64,000 nt of DNA. It comes from Alkalihalobacillus pseudalcaliphilus. GTDB taxonomy: Bacteria; Bacillota; Bacilli; Bacillales; Bacillaceae_D. The position numbers were made by a program, and so were the translations under genes. Positions 34,310 to 43,929 of the stretch are shown here, piece by piece. The stretch is from positions 186,001 to 250,000 of the forward strand of contig NZ_JAQQWS010000004.1 of NCBI RefSeq assembly GCF_028610675.1. The letters run 5' to 3'. The notes below the pieces were generated by a model. That model was not told the DNA's origin, ran no database searches, and worked only from the letters and a program-made list of their open reading frames with translations. Numbering within the stretch: position 1 is the first letter of the stretch; every line of letters starts with the position of its first letter.

Positions 34310-36466
34310 GTGGATATTCAAGCATTATTAAAAGAAATGACATTAGATGAGAAAGTAGACCAGCTCCTTCAGCTTGCGACTTTTTTCTATGAGGGTTCAT
34401 ATATAGATGGAGAAATAACTGGACCGATGGAAGACCTAGGTATAAATCAACAAACGATTCATAACAGTGGCTCGGTATTAGGTGGTTCAGGTGCAAGTGA
34501 AGTCAAATCCATTCAAGATGCTCACTTAAAAACGAATCGATTAAACATTCCCTTACTCATTATGGCCGACATTGTTCACGGATTTAAAACAATTTTTCCA
34601 GTTCCGTTAGCCATTGGCTCATCCTTTGATTTGGATTTAGCAAAAAAGAGTGCTGAGATAGCTGCTTTAGAAGCGTCCGTTTCGGGTGTCCATGTTACAT
34701 TTGCACCGATGGTTGATTTGGTACGTGACCCACGTTGGGGAAGAGTAATGGAATCAACGGGAGAAGATCCGTTTTTAAATGCTGAGTTTGCAAAAGTATT
34801 TGTACAAGGATTTCAAGGAGACGATTTAACCGCTGATAAGCATCGAGTTGCGGCATGTGTCAAACATTTTGCGGCCTACGGAGCTCCAGAGGGTGGACGA
34901 GATTATAATACGGTTGACATGTCCGAAAGGCAATTACGTGAAATGTATCTACCTGCATATAAAGCTGCATTAGAAGTTGGGTGTGAAATGGTCATGACCG
35001 CTTTTAATACTGTAGACGGTGTGCCTGCAACAGGTAATAAAAAATTGATGCGTGATTTGCTTCGTGATGAGTGGGGATTTAATGGCGTTATCATTTCTGA
35101 CTGGGGAGCAGTGAAAGAGCTAATTCCTCATGGTATCGCTAAGGACAAAAAGGAAGCGGCTAAAAAAGCGTTAGAAGCAGGTGTTGACATTGAAATGATG
35201 ACATCTTGTTATAGTGGTCATTTAGTTGAACTTGTTGAAGAAGGACAAGTGGATGTGGCTTTAATTGACGAAGCTGTATTGCGTATTTTGGAATTAAAGC
35301 AAAAGCTAGGCCTGTTTGAAAATCCGTATCGTGGTGCAAATGAACAGTTGGAAAAAGACGTCATTTATAGTGAAGAGCATTTACAAGTAGCCTATGAGCT
35401 TGCGACAAAATCGACTGTTTTATTAAAAAATGAGCAAGTATTGCCATTGCAAAAAGACCAGAAAGTAGCCCTTGTAGGTCCGTTTGCCAATAACACCGAT
35501 ATTCTTGGACCTTGGTCGTGGCAGGGAAGTCGTGAGAAGGCAATTAACTTGCAGCAAGGATTAGAAACGAAGCTAGCAGCTTCTGAGTTGAGCGTAGCAC
35601 CTATCGCTGAAATTGAAAAAGTAACAGCGGAAGAGTTAGCTCAAGCCATTGAAATCAGTAAAGAAGCAGATGTCATTATTGTGGCCCTTGGTGAGGCATC
35701 AGAGATGAGTGGAGAAGCTGGAAGTCTCGCCAATATTCAATTACCTCAAGCACAACTTGAATTAGTAAGTTTTTTAAAGAAATTAAATAAACCAATGGTT
35801 ACTGTGTTATTTAACGGTCGTCCGCTTGATTTACATGGTGTCATTGATGAGGCAGATGCCGTTCTTGAAGCATGGTTCCCAGGTTCACAAGGTGGGTTAG
35901 CTATTGCAGATTTACTGTATGGTGTGAAAAACCCTTCTGGAAAGCTGTCGATGTCATTCCCTTATCATGTCGGTCAAGTGCCTGTTTATTATAACCATTT
36001 TAATACAGGTAGGCCACAAGGTGCTCCAGATGCACAAGTAAGGTATGTGTCACAATACCTTGATATTCCAAATGAGCCACTTTTCCCATTTGGATATGGC
36101 TTAAGCTATACAAATTTTGATTATAGTAACGTAAAGCTTTCTTCTCCAGAGTTAGATGTAAATGGTCATTTAACGGTTAACGTGACTGTTACAAATAGTG
36201 GACAAGTCGAAGGTGAAGAAGTCGTGCAATTATATATTCGTGACCTTGTTGGTGAAACGGTACGCCCAATGAAGGAATTAAAAGCTTTTGAAAGAATCAA
36301 CCTTATGCCTAATGAGTCCAAAACCGTTTCGTTTAAAATCGATGAAAAGATGCTCCGCTATCACCATACAGACTTATCGTTCACAAGTGATGCAGGAGAG
36401 TTTGAAGTATTCGTCGGAACGAATAGCCAGCAAGTGGTAAGCCACATTTTTACATTGAAGAAGTGA
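34310..36466 (+). CDS. GH3 beta-glucosidase (probable sophorose/sophoro-oligosaccharide hydrolase)
   Basis: A 718-residue three-domain GH3 enzyme without a signal peptide: TIM-barrel (about 1-320), alpha/beta sandwich (about 380-560) and fibronectin-III-like domain (about 600-715). The nucleophile is D264 in VIISDWGA. Other family motifs are PRWGRVMESTGEDPFL, CVKHFAAYGAPEGGRDYN and LPFPYGLSYT-like FPFGYGLSYT. GTG 34310 follows GGAGGT. Inference: releases glucose from sophorose and short beta-1,2-oligosaccharides, as the GH3 enzyme beside the phosphorylase does in Listeria innocua. Specificity cannot be proved from sequence. Confidence 0.92.
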   Translation: MDIQALLKEMTLDEKVDQLLQLATFFYEGSYIDGEITGPMEDLGINQQTIHNSGSVLGGSGASEVKSIQDAHLKTNRLNIPLLIMADIVHGFKTIFPVPLAIGSSFDLDLAKKSAEIAALEASVSGVHVTFAPMVDLVRDPRWGRVMESTGEDPFLNAEFAKVFVQGFQGDDLTADKHRVAACVKHFAAYGAPEGGRDYNTVDMSERQLREMYLPAYKAALEVGCEMVMTAFNTVDGVPATGNKKLMRDLLRDEWGFNGVIISDWGAVKELIPHGIAKDKKEAAKKALEAGVDIEMMTSCYSGHLVELVEEGQVDVALIDEAVLRILELKQKLGLFENPYRGANEQLEKDVIYSEEHLQVAYELATKSTVLLKNEQVLPLQKDQKVALVGPFANNTDILGPWSWQGSREKAINLQQGLETKLAASELSVAPIAEIEKVTAEELAQAIEISKEADVIIVALGEASEMSGEAGSLANIQLPQAQLELVSFLKKLNKPMVTVLFNGRPLDLHGVIDEADAVLEAWFPGSQGGLAIADLLYGVKNPSGKLSMSFPYHVGQVPVYYNHFNTGRPQGAPDAQVRYVSQYLDIPNEPLFPFGYGLSYTNFDYSNVKLSSPELDVNGHLTVNVTVTNSGQVEGEEVVQLYIRDLVGETVRPMKELKAFERINLMPNESKTVSFKIDEKMLRYHHTDLSFTSDAGEFEVFVGTNSQQVVSHIFTLKK

Positions 36467-36499
36467 TGGGAGAAATAGAGTAAAAACGAGTAAGGTGGT

Positions 36500-37138
36500 A
36501 TTTGTCGAGTGGGGAAACCCCGAGCAAACGTGGAATCACGGGGTTGCGAGTGAAAAAAGGGAGAGAAAGCCCGAGCAAACGCTGAATCGCGGGGTTACGA
36601 GCGGAAAAAGGGAGAGAAAGCCCGAGCAAACGCTGAATCGCGGGGTTACGAGCGGAAAAAGGGAGAGAAAGCCCGAGCAAACGCTGAATCGCGGGGTTAC
36701 GAGCGGAAAAAGGGAGAGAAAGCCCGAGCAAANNNNNNNNNNNNNNNNNNNNNNNNNNNNNNNNNNNNNNNNNNNNNNNNNNNNNNNNNNNNNNNNNNNN
36801 NNNNNNNNNNNNNNNNNNNNNNNNNNNNNNNNAAAAAGGGAGAGAAAGCCCGAGCAAACGCTGAATCGCGGGGTTACGAGCGGAAAAAGGGAGAGAAAGC
36901 CCGAGCAAAAGCCGAATCGCGGGGTTACGAGCTGAAAAAGCAGGAGAAAGCCCGAGCAAAAGCCGAATCACGGGGTTACGAGCGGAAAAAGGGAGAGAAA
37001 GCCCGAGCAAAGGCGGAATCGCGGGGTTGCGAGCGGAAAAAGGGAGAGAAAGCCCGAGCAAAAGCCGAATCGCGGGGTTACGAGCTGAAAAAACAGGAGA
37101 AACCCCGAGCAAAGACTGAATCGCGGGGTTGCGAGTGG
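36500..37138. repeat. 51-bp tandem repeat array 2 (at least 11 units, with assembly gap)
   Basis: Units start (CCCGAG) at 36519, 36570, 36621, 36672 and 36723, then after the N-run at 36849, 36900, 36951, 37002, 37053 and 37104, all at 51 bp. The consensus differs from array 1 mainly in the linker (GAAAAAGGGAGAGAAAG). The first unit reads CGTG-GAAT-CACG where others read CGCG-GAAT-CGCG, so pairing is kept there, but several other units have lost it. The array follows the GH3 stop directly and joins a composite repeat. The true copy number is unknown. Open frames across it are by-products of a 17-codon period. Confidence 0.93.
36733..36832. other. Assembly gap (100 N)
   Basis: Exactly 100 N inside the tandem array. 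The 126-bp spacing between flanking unit starts is not a multiple of 51, so the gap size is a placeholder. Confidence 0.98.
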
Positions 37139-37455
37139 ATATAAAAACGCCCATGGCGGAGCCAAAACCACCTCCGCCACCAACAAACATGAAAGTATGT
37201 CTTTGCTCTTTGATTGGTGGCTTTTCGTTCAATCTGGTTTTGTTCTTATTCATTTTAAAAGAATGGTGTTAGATTGTATTTTAACTTGAGAATTAGCAGT
37301 ACCCCAGCGGGCGAGTCATGCGGAGACTCCCATGGGACGTAGTGGCAGAGCCGATATCCACTAGCGAAGCTAGTTAGTTCGGCGCCACCCCATAGGACGC
37401 GCAGCATGATTTTCGGTAGCGAAGAGCAACGCACCATGTTCGCACTAACTTTCAT
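37139..37455. repeat. Composite intergenic repeat before the phosphorylase gene (B2-spacer-B1)
   Basis: B2 (37139-37196; stem GGCGGAG/CTCCGCC), an AT-rich spacer (to about 37290), then B1 (GTAGTGGCAGAGCCGATATC, hairpin ACTAGC-GAA-GCTAGT, CATGATTTTCGGTAGCG) ending ACTTTCATATAAAA at 37455. Its right end is 23 bp before the phosphorylase start, so it forms the 5' leader of that gene. No LacI operator lies between GH3 and the phosphorylase. Confidence 0.88.
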
Positions 37456-37478
37456 ATAAAATAAAGGAGTTTATCAAT

Positions 37479-40400
37479 ATGCAAACAGCACAGTCACAAT
37501 ATCAAGTAAGTGCAGGAAATTTACAATTCCAATTTTTAAACAGTGGTGATTTATTTTCAATTAGTCACCAACATGTCATGATTAATCAATGGTTAGGGAA
37601 CCCAATCGATGGTTCGATGAACAATATCTTCCTACGTATACATAAGGCCACTGGTATTGACGCTTACCCATTACTTGGCATTCATTCAAACAGCCAAGTG
37701 AAGTTCGGTGAGCAAGAAGTCGTTTGGTCTGGACAAATTGAGGAGATCGACTTTGAAGTCAAATTCCTGCTATCGAACCAAAACATATGGTTCTGGGACA
37801 TTCAACTGAAAGGAAATGGTCATAAAATCGATGTCATTTATGGACAAGATGTTGGCTTAGCAGATCGCGGTGCGGTTCGAAATAACGAAGCTTATCTATC
37901 ACAGTATGTCGACCATCGAGTTTTTGAAGAGGGACGAAAAGGGTATGTACTGTGCTCAAGACAAAACCAAAGGCAATCTTCTGGACACCCATACTTACAA
38001 CAAGGTGGTATGCAAAAATCGATTGGTTATTCAACGGATGGCTTTCAATTTTACGGCTTATCTTATAAGGAAACGAACGAAATTGAAGCATTAGGTAAAG
38101 AAACGTTAAATAATGAAGTTTATCAATATGAATTTGCCTATAGTGCTCTACAAACAGAAAAAGTTGAGTTAACGGATAACGTTCAATTCACTTTTTACGG
38201 TTTATTTAAAGAGAATTTAACAACAGCTATTGAAAGTCTTGATTATACAGACCAAGTAGAAGCAGCTTATCATGAAGTGATGCAACAAACTTCGAATCAA
38301 TTAGTAGAGGTTGATAAGGTAACAAAATCAGCAGAGATTGGTGAGTCGTTGGCAACTATTTCTTTCTCGAAAGCTGAATTAGAGGCGATGTATCCTAATC
38401 GTCATCAACTTGAAACAGAAGGTGGCGAATGGTTGTCATTTTTTACAGATACACATGAGCACATTGTCTTAAAGGAGAAGGAGCTTCTAGTAGAGCGTCC
38501 ACACGGTCATATTTTAATGAGTGGTCATAATGATAAATTGAATGATTCAGTCATGACGACGACTTCTTATATGTATGGTTTATTTAATGCACAGCTACTA
38601 ATAGGGAATACGAATTTCCATAAGCTTATGTCCAATGCACGTAATGCTTTAAATGTAAGTAAAACATCTGGACAAAGAATTTATGTGCAAATTGATGGTA
38701 CGTATCAACTTTTAACAATGCCTTCTCTTTTTGAAATAGGCTTTAATTATGTGCGTTGGTATTATAAAACAGCTACAGAAACCTTTGTTATTACGAACTT
38801 CACGGCCGTGGATTCAGCAAAAGTTCAGTTAGAGTTAAAAACTGAATCAGGTAAATCGTATAAATATTTAGTGACGAATCAAATGACAATGAATACGAAT
38901 GAGTATGATCAGCCCTATGATGTGACGGAAGAGAATGGTGTACTTACGTTCAAAGCGACTGAATACGCTGATAGTGCTTCTATTCACCCGAATCTGCGTT
39001 ATCAAATGAAGCTAGAAGGTACGGATTATCGTATAACTGATGAAACAAAACTTGTATCCAATGTTCAAAAGGGCAGTGCATCCCTGTTTGTCATGGAATT
39101 AGAAGCAGCAGATGCTTGGACTTTAACCGTGAGAGGTTCGATTGATGGACAATTTGTTACGGATGAAACACATGTTTTTGAGCAAGAAAAGGAAACATAT
39201 CGTGCTTATTTCCAACAAGTTATGAACGGTTTTACGTTAAAGAAAGAAAATGAGCAAACAGAAGAATTACAAAAGGTAAACGCACTAGCTTGGTGGTATA
39301 CGCATAATATGCTCGTCCATTACTCCGTTCCACATGGTCTTGAGCAGTATGGTGGTGCAGCATGGGGGACACGTGATGTCTGTCAAGGACCAACAGAATA
39401 CTTCATGGCAACACAAAACTATCATTCTGTGAAAGAAATTATTAAAACCGTTTATACACACCAATATGATAATGATGGTAACTGGCCACAATGGTTTATG
39501 TTTGACCAATATAGCCATATTAAAGCAGGCGAAAGTCATGGTGATATTATCGTTTGGCCATTAAAGGTGGTTAGTGATTATTTAATGACAACGGGTGATT
39601 ATTCGATTCTGGCTGAAGAAGTTCCTTTCACGAAGCGTTCTGACTTTAAGAAAACGGATGAAACATATACGATTTTAGAGCATATTCAAAAGCAATTAAC
39701 GTATATCAAAGAGCACTTTGTCTATGATACATGTCTTTCTTCATATGGTGATGGTGACTGGGATGATACATTACAGCCAGCGAACACACAGCTTCGTGAG
39801 TTTATGGTAAGTAGTTGGACAGTGGCGTTAACGTATCAAGTTTTACGTAACTTCTCAACAGTCTTAGAAAATGAGCACTCAGAGGTAGCTAAAGAGCTTG
39901 CGGAAATCGTAGCTGGTATTGAGAAGGATTATAACCAATATATGCTCTCCAATGATGTGATTCCAGGTTTTGTTTATTTTGAAGAACAAGGTCAAGCGGA
40001 ATTAATGCTTCATCCGACAGATACGAAAACAGGTATCAATTATCGACTATTACCGATGACTCGTTCTATGATTGCCGAACTATTAACGCCAGAACAAGCA
40101 GAAGCACATTATCAAGTCATTAAAGAGAAATTAGCTTGTACAGATGGTGTTCGTTTAATGAATCGTCCTGCCGAATATAAAGGCGGTGTCAGTACAAACT
40201 TCCAAAGAGCAGAGCAAGCATCTAATTTTGGTAGAGAAATAGGTTTACAATATGTACATGCTCATATTCGCTTTGTTGAAGCTATGGCAAAAATCGGTAA
40301 AGTGGATGAAGTGTGGAAAGGTTTACAGACGATTAATCCAATTAACATCCAAGATGTCGTACCTAATGCCGAGCGTAGACAAAGTAATGCGTACTTCAGT

Positions 40401-40817
40401 AGCTCGGATGGTCAATTTATGGATCGTTATGAGGCACAAGAGAACTTTGGTAAGCTAAGAGATGGCTCTGTGAAGGTTAAGGGCGGCTGGAGAATTTATT
40501 CGAGTGGTCCTGGAATCTATATGAATCAGTTAATCTCAAATTGCTTAGGTATCAGACATGAGGCTCATCATGTTGTGATCGATCCAATGATTCCTATTGA
40601 TTTAGATGGGATGATTTTTGATTATCAAGTCGATGGGAAGCCAGTTTCTTTCCGTTATCATTTGAATCAAGATAAAAAGCGTGTGACCTTAAATGGGCAA
40701 ACACTTGAGGCTTCGGTGTTAACGAATCGTTATCGTGAAGGTGGCTGGAAGCTTGAAAAATCAGTACTAGCTGACATGCTTCAAGATGGCGAGAATCAAA
40801 TGGATATTTATTTATAA
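37479..40817 (+). CDS. GH94 1,2-beta-oligoglucan phosphorylase
   Basis: A 1112-residue cytosolic protein, the length of the Listeria innocua 1,2-beta-oligoglucan phosphorylase (about 1113). It has an N-terminal beta-sandwich (about 1-270), a middle beta-rich region, and the (alpha/alpha)6 catalytic domain (about 600-1020) with WWYTHNMLVHYSVPHGLEQY, GAAWGTRDVCQGPTEY and YGDGDWDDTLQPAN. D760 in GDWDD aligns with the usual GH94 general acid. Inference: phosphate-dependent removal of glucose 1-phosphate from sophoro-oligosaccharides, saving ATP. TAAAGGAG precedes ATG 37479. A strong terminator follows. Confidence 0.88.
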   Translation: MQTAQSQYQVSAGNLQFQFLNSGDLFSISHQHVMINQWLGNPIDGSMNNIFLRIHKATGIDAYPLLGIHSNSQVKFGEQEVVWSGQIEEIDFEVKFLLSNQNIWFWDIQLKGNGHKIDVIYGQDVGLADRGAVRNNEAYLSQYVDHRVFEEGRKGYVLCSRQNQRQSSGHPYLQQGGMQKSIGYSTDGFQFYGLSYKETNEIEALGKETLNNEVYQYEFAYSALQTEKVELTDNVQFTFYGLFKENLTTAIESLDYTDQVEAAYHEVMQQTSNQLVEVDKVTKSAEIGESLATISFSKAELEAMYPNRHQLETEGGEWLSFFTDTHEHIVLKEKELLVERPHGHILMSGHNDKLNDSVMTTTSYMYGLFNAQLLIGNTNFHKLMSNARNALNVSKTSGQRIYVQIDGTYQLLTMPSLFEIGFNYVRWYYKTATETFVITNFTAVDSAKVQLELKTESGKSYKYLVTNQMTMNTNEYDQPYDVTEENGVLTFKATEYADSASIHPNLRYQMKLEGTDYRITDETKLVSNVQKGSASLFVMELEAADAWTLTVRGSIDGQFVTDETHVFEQEKETYRAYFQQVMNGFTLKKENEQTEELQKVNALAWWYTHNMLVHYSVPHGLEQYGGAAWGTRDVCQGPTEYFMATQNYHSVKEIIKTVYTHQYDNDGNWPQWFMFDQYSHIKAGESHGDIIVWPLKVVSDYLMTTGDYSILAEEVPFTKRSDFKKTDETYTILEHIQKQLTYIKEHFVYDTCLSSYGDGDWDDTLQPANTQLREFMVSSWTVALTYQVLRNFSTVLENEHSEVAKELAEIVAGIEKDYNQYMLSNDVIPGFVYFEEQGQAELMLHPTDTKTGINYRLLPMTRSMIAELLTPEQAEAHYQVIKEKLACTDGVRLMNRPAEYKGGVSTNFQRAEQASNFGREIGLQYVHAHIRFVEAMAKIGKVDEVWKGLQTINPINIQDVVPNAERRQSNAYFSSSDGQFMDRYEAQENFGKLRDGSVKVKGGWRIYSSGPGIYMNQLISNCLGIRHEAHHVVIDPMIPIDLDGMIFDYQVDGKPVSFRYHLNQDKKRVTLNGQTLEASVLTNRYREGGWKLEKSVLADMLQDGENQMDIYL

Positions 40818-40830
40818 GAGGTCAAAATAG

Positions 40831-40876
40831 ACACCACCTTGCGGGTAACCATGTTACTTGTTGGGTGGTGTTTTTT
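40831..40876 (+). terminator. Rho-independent terminator of the glucan locus
   Basis: ACACCACC pairs with GGGTGGTGT-type sequence around a long loop and is followed by six T. Confidence 0.85.
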
Positions 40877-41000
40877 AATGGAATTTTACTGGATGATGAC
40901 CATTTCTCATGGGTAGTTAACCTTTGCTACTAAACGATGATATGTAAATTCTGTTAAACTGAGTACAAAGTAGATTCATATTTTTAAGTGGGGTGATGAT

Positions 41001-41423
41001 TTGCGTATACAAGGCTTGAATCATTTATTGTTTTCTGTTTCGGATTTGGATGCTTCGATTGAGTTTTATCAACAGGTTTTTGGTGCGGAGCTGCTTGTGA
41101 AGGGGAATTCAACGGCTTATTTTGACTTAAATGGAATGTGGCTTGCTTTAAATGAAGAAAAGGAGATTCCAAGAGAAGAAATCACGCTTTCTTATACACA
41201 TTTGGCTTTTTCTATAGCTGAAGAGGAATTTAATGATATTTACGAGCAATTAGTCGATTTAAAAGTGAATATCTTACAAGGGAGAGAAAGGGATGTACGT
41301 GATAAAAAGTCGATATATTTTACAGATTTAGACGGCCATATGTTCGAGTTTCATACAGGGACACTTGAGGATCGAATGAACTATTATAAGCAAGAGAAAA
41401 CACATATGACATTTTATCGTTAA
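41001..41423 (+). CDS. fosB: Metallothiol transferase FosB (fosfomycin resistance)
   Basis: A 140-residue glyoxalase-fold enzyme that opens the fosfomycin epoxide with bacillithiol (or cysteine) using a divalent metal. Metal ligands are H8, H67 and E116 (NHLLFSV, YTHLAFS, FEFHTG), matching the known FosB triad within one residue. ILQGRERDVRD and HMTFY at the end are FosB signatures. TTG 41001 follows GGGGTGAT. It is monocistronic and common as an intrinsic gene in bacilli, so transfer need not be invoked. Confidence 0.95.
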   Translation: MRIQGLNHLLFSVSDLDASIEFYQQVFGAELLVKGNSTAYFDLNGMWLALNEEKEIPREEITLSYTHLAFSIAEEEFNDIYEQLVDLKVNILQGRERDVRDKKSIYFTDLDGHMFEFHTGTLEDRMNYYKQEKTHMTFYR

Positions 41424-41456
41424 GCTTTTAAAAAGAATGTCGGGTGTTACTTATCC

Positions 41457-41874
41457 ATGTAAAACGCTCATGGCCAATCCTGATTCATTCACCACCAACA
41501 AGGATGAAAGTAGTGTCTGGCTTTTTGACTGGTGGAACTTCATTTAATTGGTGCCAAGTGTTGTAGGAAAAGCCGAGAAGTAACAACATAGAGAGTAAAG
41601 GTAGTGTTTGACTCTTTAACTGGTGGCTTTTCGTTCACTATGCCTTTTTTCTTTTTCATTTTAAAAGAATAGTGTTGGATTGTTTTTTTTTGAACTTAAG
41701 AATTAGTGGTAACCCAGCGGACGAAAACATGCGGAGACTCCCATGGGACGTAGTGGCAGAGCCGAAATCCACTAGCGAAGCTAGTTAGTTCGGCGCCACC
41801 CCATAGGACGCGCAGCATGATTTTCGGTAGCGGCGAGCAAAACTCGGCACATGAGTACCAGCACTAACTTTCAT
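41457..41874. repeat. Composite intergenic repeat (B2-spacer-B1) between fosB and a CorC-type gene
   Basis: A decayed B2 (41457-41511, ending ATGAAAGT), a spacer containing a partial duplication (two related CTTTNTGACTGGTGG / CTTTAACTGGTGG segments), then B1 with GTAGTGGCAGAGCCGAAATC, hairpin ACTAGC-GAA-GCTAGT and outer stem GCCGAA/TTCGGC, ending ACTTTCAT. The rest of the region to 41980 shows nothing recognised. Confidence 0.85.
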
Positions 41875-41980
41875 ACAAAAATGCCGATGATTCTACGTGG
41901 ACTAACACCTGTTACCAAACAGGCACCAATCTCACTATCATCTGCTCTTCTTATTGAACCCTCTTTAACGGAACTGCCTG

Positions 41981-43213
41981 TTATTCAGAAGGCGTAACTT
42001 GCAGTTTTTCAATCTTCACTTTGGAAATCTTACGTCGATCTGCCTCAGTGACTTCAAATCGTAAGGCTTCGTCAATAAAGAATTCCCCTTTCTTGGGAAG
42101 ATAGCCAAAATGTTGGAGCATAAAGTTTGCTAAGTTATCGTGGTCTTCTGGAATATCGGTTTTAAAAATTAAATTCAACTGATGCAGGGTGATTTTGCTA
42201 TCACAAACGATGACCTGTTCGGTTTGTTCAAATACTAAAGGCGGCTGTTTGTCACTCTCGTCATTAATATCTTGTCCGATCATTGTCTCAATTAAATCTT
42301 CATGAGAAATAATTCCTTCTGTACCACCATGTTCATCAAGAACGATGGCAAGGTGCGTATGTTCCTTAAGCATTAATCGAAAAACATCTCTTGCTGATTG
42401 AAATTGATATACATATAAAGGAGTATGCACAAATTCAGTAATCGCTTTCTCCGGTTCGTTGGACCATTGTAAAAAGGTCTTTGCATGAAAGACACCCGTA
42501 ATATGGTCAAGATGCTCGCGGTAAACCGGATAGCGAGTATAGCTATTATGTGATAAAAAGTGTTTGGCATCCTCGAAGCTAATATCCTCAGGCATACCGT
42601 ACACATCTACTCTTGGTGTTTTTAACACGTCTGAAACCGTTAAATGCTGAAAGTCTAACATGGCTTTAAGTCCAAATACTTCATCATTTTTGAATGTACC
42701 CTCTGTGTATCCAATATCCACCATAGCCCGCATTTCTTCTTTAGAAATACTTTTTTGATCACCATCTTGTTTAAGTAACTTAATAACAAAATCGGTTAAA
42801 ACATTAAGCAAAAATGTAAAGGGCTTTAAAAGAAATAAAATCCCTTTTGTTGGGTAATAGACCATATAAGAAAAGCGTTCTGGGAAAGCAGCTGCGACAG
42901 ATTTCGGTAAAACCTCTGCAAAAATGATGATTAACACAGTTAAAATACCGGTTGCAAGTCCAACATGCCAAGTATATTCTAATGCCACGATCGTTACTAA
43001 GGATGGCAAGATAATATTAGGAACATTATTGGCAATTAAAATACCTGGAATGAATTCGCGAGTATTACTTGCTAACTTTAACAAACGCTCTGCTTTTGTG
43101 TCTCCAGCTGCTGCCTTTAATTGAAGTTTCATTTTATTCGTTGCTGTCAGAGCGGTTTCACTTGATGAAAAATAAGCAGAAGCAATAAATAGTAGAATTA
43201 TGGCTAAAATCAT
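41981..43213 (-). CDS. CNNM/CorC-HlyC family membrane protein with CBS pair
   Basis: A 410-residue membrane protein: a DUF21/CNNM transmembrane domain (about 1-180; it opens with SSSETALTATNKMKLQLKA), two CBS domains (about 205-330) with TRYPVYREHLDHITGVF and HLAIVLDEHGGTEGIISHED, and a CorC_HlyC C-terminal domain (about 335-405). The family is linked to magnesium or cobalt export and resistance. GAGGGAC precedes the start. mobA begins 28 bp upstream on the same strand, but the functional tie is unclear. Confidence 0.93.
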   Translation of the reverse strand: MILAIILLFIASAYFSSSETALTATNKMKLQLKAAAGDTKAERLLKLASNTREFIPGILIANNVPNIILPSLVTIVALEYTWHVGLATGILTVLIIIFAEVLPKSVAAAFPERFSYMVYYPTKGILFLLKPFTFLLNVLTDFVIKLLKQDGDQKSISKEEMRAMVDIGYTEGTFKNDEVFGLKAMLDFQHLTVSDVLKTPRVDVYGMPEDISFEDAKHFLSHNSYTRYPVYREHLDHITGVFHAKTFLQWSNEPEKAITEFVHTPLYVYQFQSARDVFRLMLKEHTHLAIVLDEHGGTEGIISHEDLIETMIGQDINDESDKQPPLVFEQTEQVIVCDSKITLHQLNLIFKTDIPEDHDNLANFMLQHFGYLPKKGEFFIDEALRFEVTEADRRKISKVKIEKLQVTPSE

Positions 43214-43241
43214 TTTGTATGTCCCTCTTTCTCCTTACCAA

Positions 43242-43820
43242 TTAAGAATCTATGCGATCGCTGACATAGTTAATATTCGTAAAGCTTGTTGAAAATGTTT
43301 GCAGCCGTTCATCCTTTACATACTTAACCCGTGTGCGTTGCAACAAAGCACCTACCTTGAGAATATCATCGTCTAATAAGCGTTTGAGCGTTCCAGAAAT
43401 TCTGGAGTGGTAAAGCCCAATTAAAGGCTGCTGCCGTTCCGCGACAACAGGAATAATCACATCGTAATCCTCACTGATATATTCTAATAAGATCTCGTAT
43501 ACCTCGCTCTTTAAATAAGGGGTGTCACAAGGAGCGACAAGAAACCATGTATCAGCACTTTTCTCCTTTTCCATCGCTGTATAAATACCTGCAAGTGGTC
43601 CTTTACCGACGTATGCTTCATGATCTTGGATGATATTAGTATGCCCGTCTTTTTGGAATCTAGAAATAAATGTCGACTGGCTAATGATCACTTGCTTGTA
43701 TGTAAGAGGTGAGAGTGCTTTTAAGCTATATGTATAAAAAAACTGCCCATCTAATTGTGCGAAGGCTTTAGGTGAACCGTATCTTCTGGATGCACCGCCC
43801 GCGAGTAATATGCCAATCAT
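43242..43820 (-). CDS. mobA: Molybdenum cofactor guanylyltransferase MobA
   Basis: A 192-residue nucleotidyltransferase joining GMP to Mo-molybdopterin. LLAGGASRRYGSPKAF at the N-terminus is the GTP-binding loop; GKGPLAGIYTAME and VAPCDTPYL (metal-binding Asp) follow. It completes the moa/moe/mob set, of which the remaining genes are 37 kb away. GGAG precedes the start. MobA is usually clustered with mobB; here it is upstream of a CorC-type gene and divergent from spoIVFA. Confidence 0.95.
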   Translation of the reverse strand: MIGILLAGGASRRYGSPKAFAQLDGQFFYTYSLKALSPLTYKQVIISQSTFISRFQKDGHTNIIQDHEAYVGKGPLAGIYTAMEKEKSADTWFLVAPCDTPYLKSEVYEILLEYISEDYDVIIPVVAERQQPLIGLYHSRISGTLKRLLDDDILKVGALLQRTRVKYVKDERLQTFSTSFTNINYVSDRIDS

Positions 43821-43929
43821 AAAAAAACTCCTTTCCCTTCACTGTGTTCCTCTATTATGTCATAAGTAAACAGGACAAGTCATAGATTATACAAACGAAT
43901 GATGATTTTATGGCGTAAGGGGGAGGCCA

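Noticed and set aside
36500..37138. CRISPR array
   Set aside because: The units are contiguous with no unique spacers, and no cas genes are present.
36450..37253. A 267-codon minus-strand ORF and a 146-codon plus-strand ORF across array 2
   Set aside because: They read through the N gap and consist only of repeat translation; no start signals.
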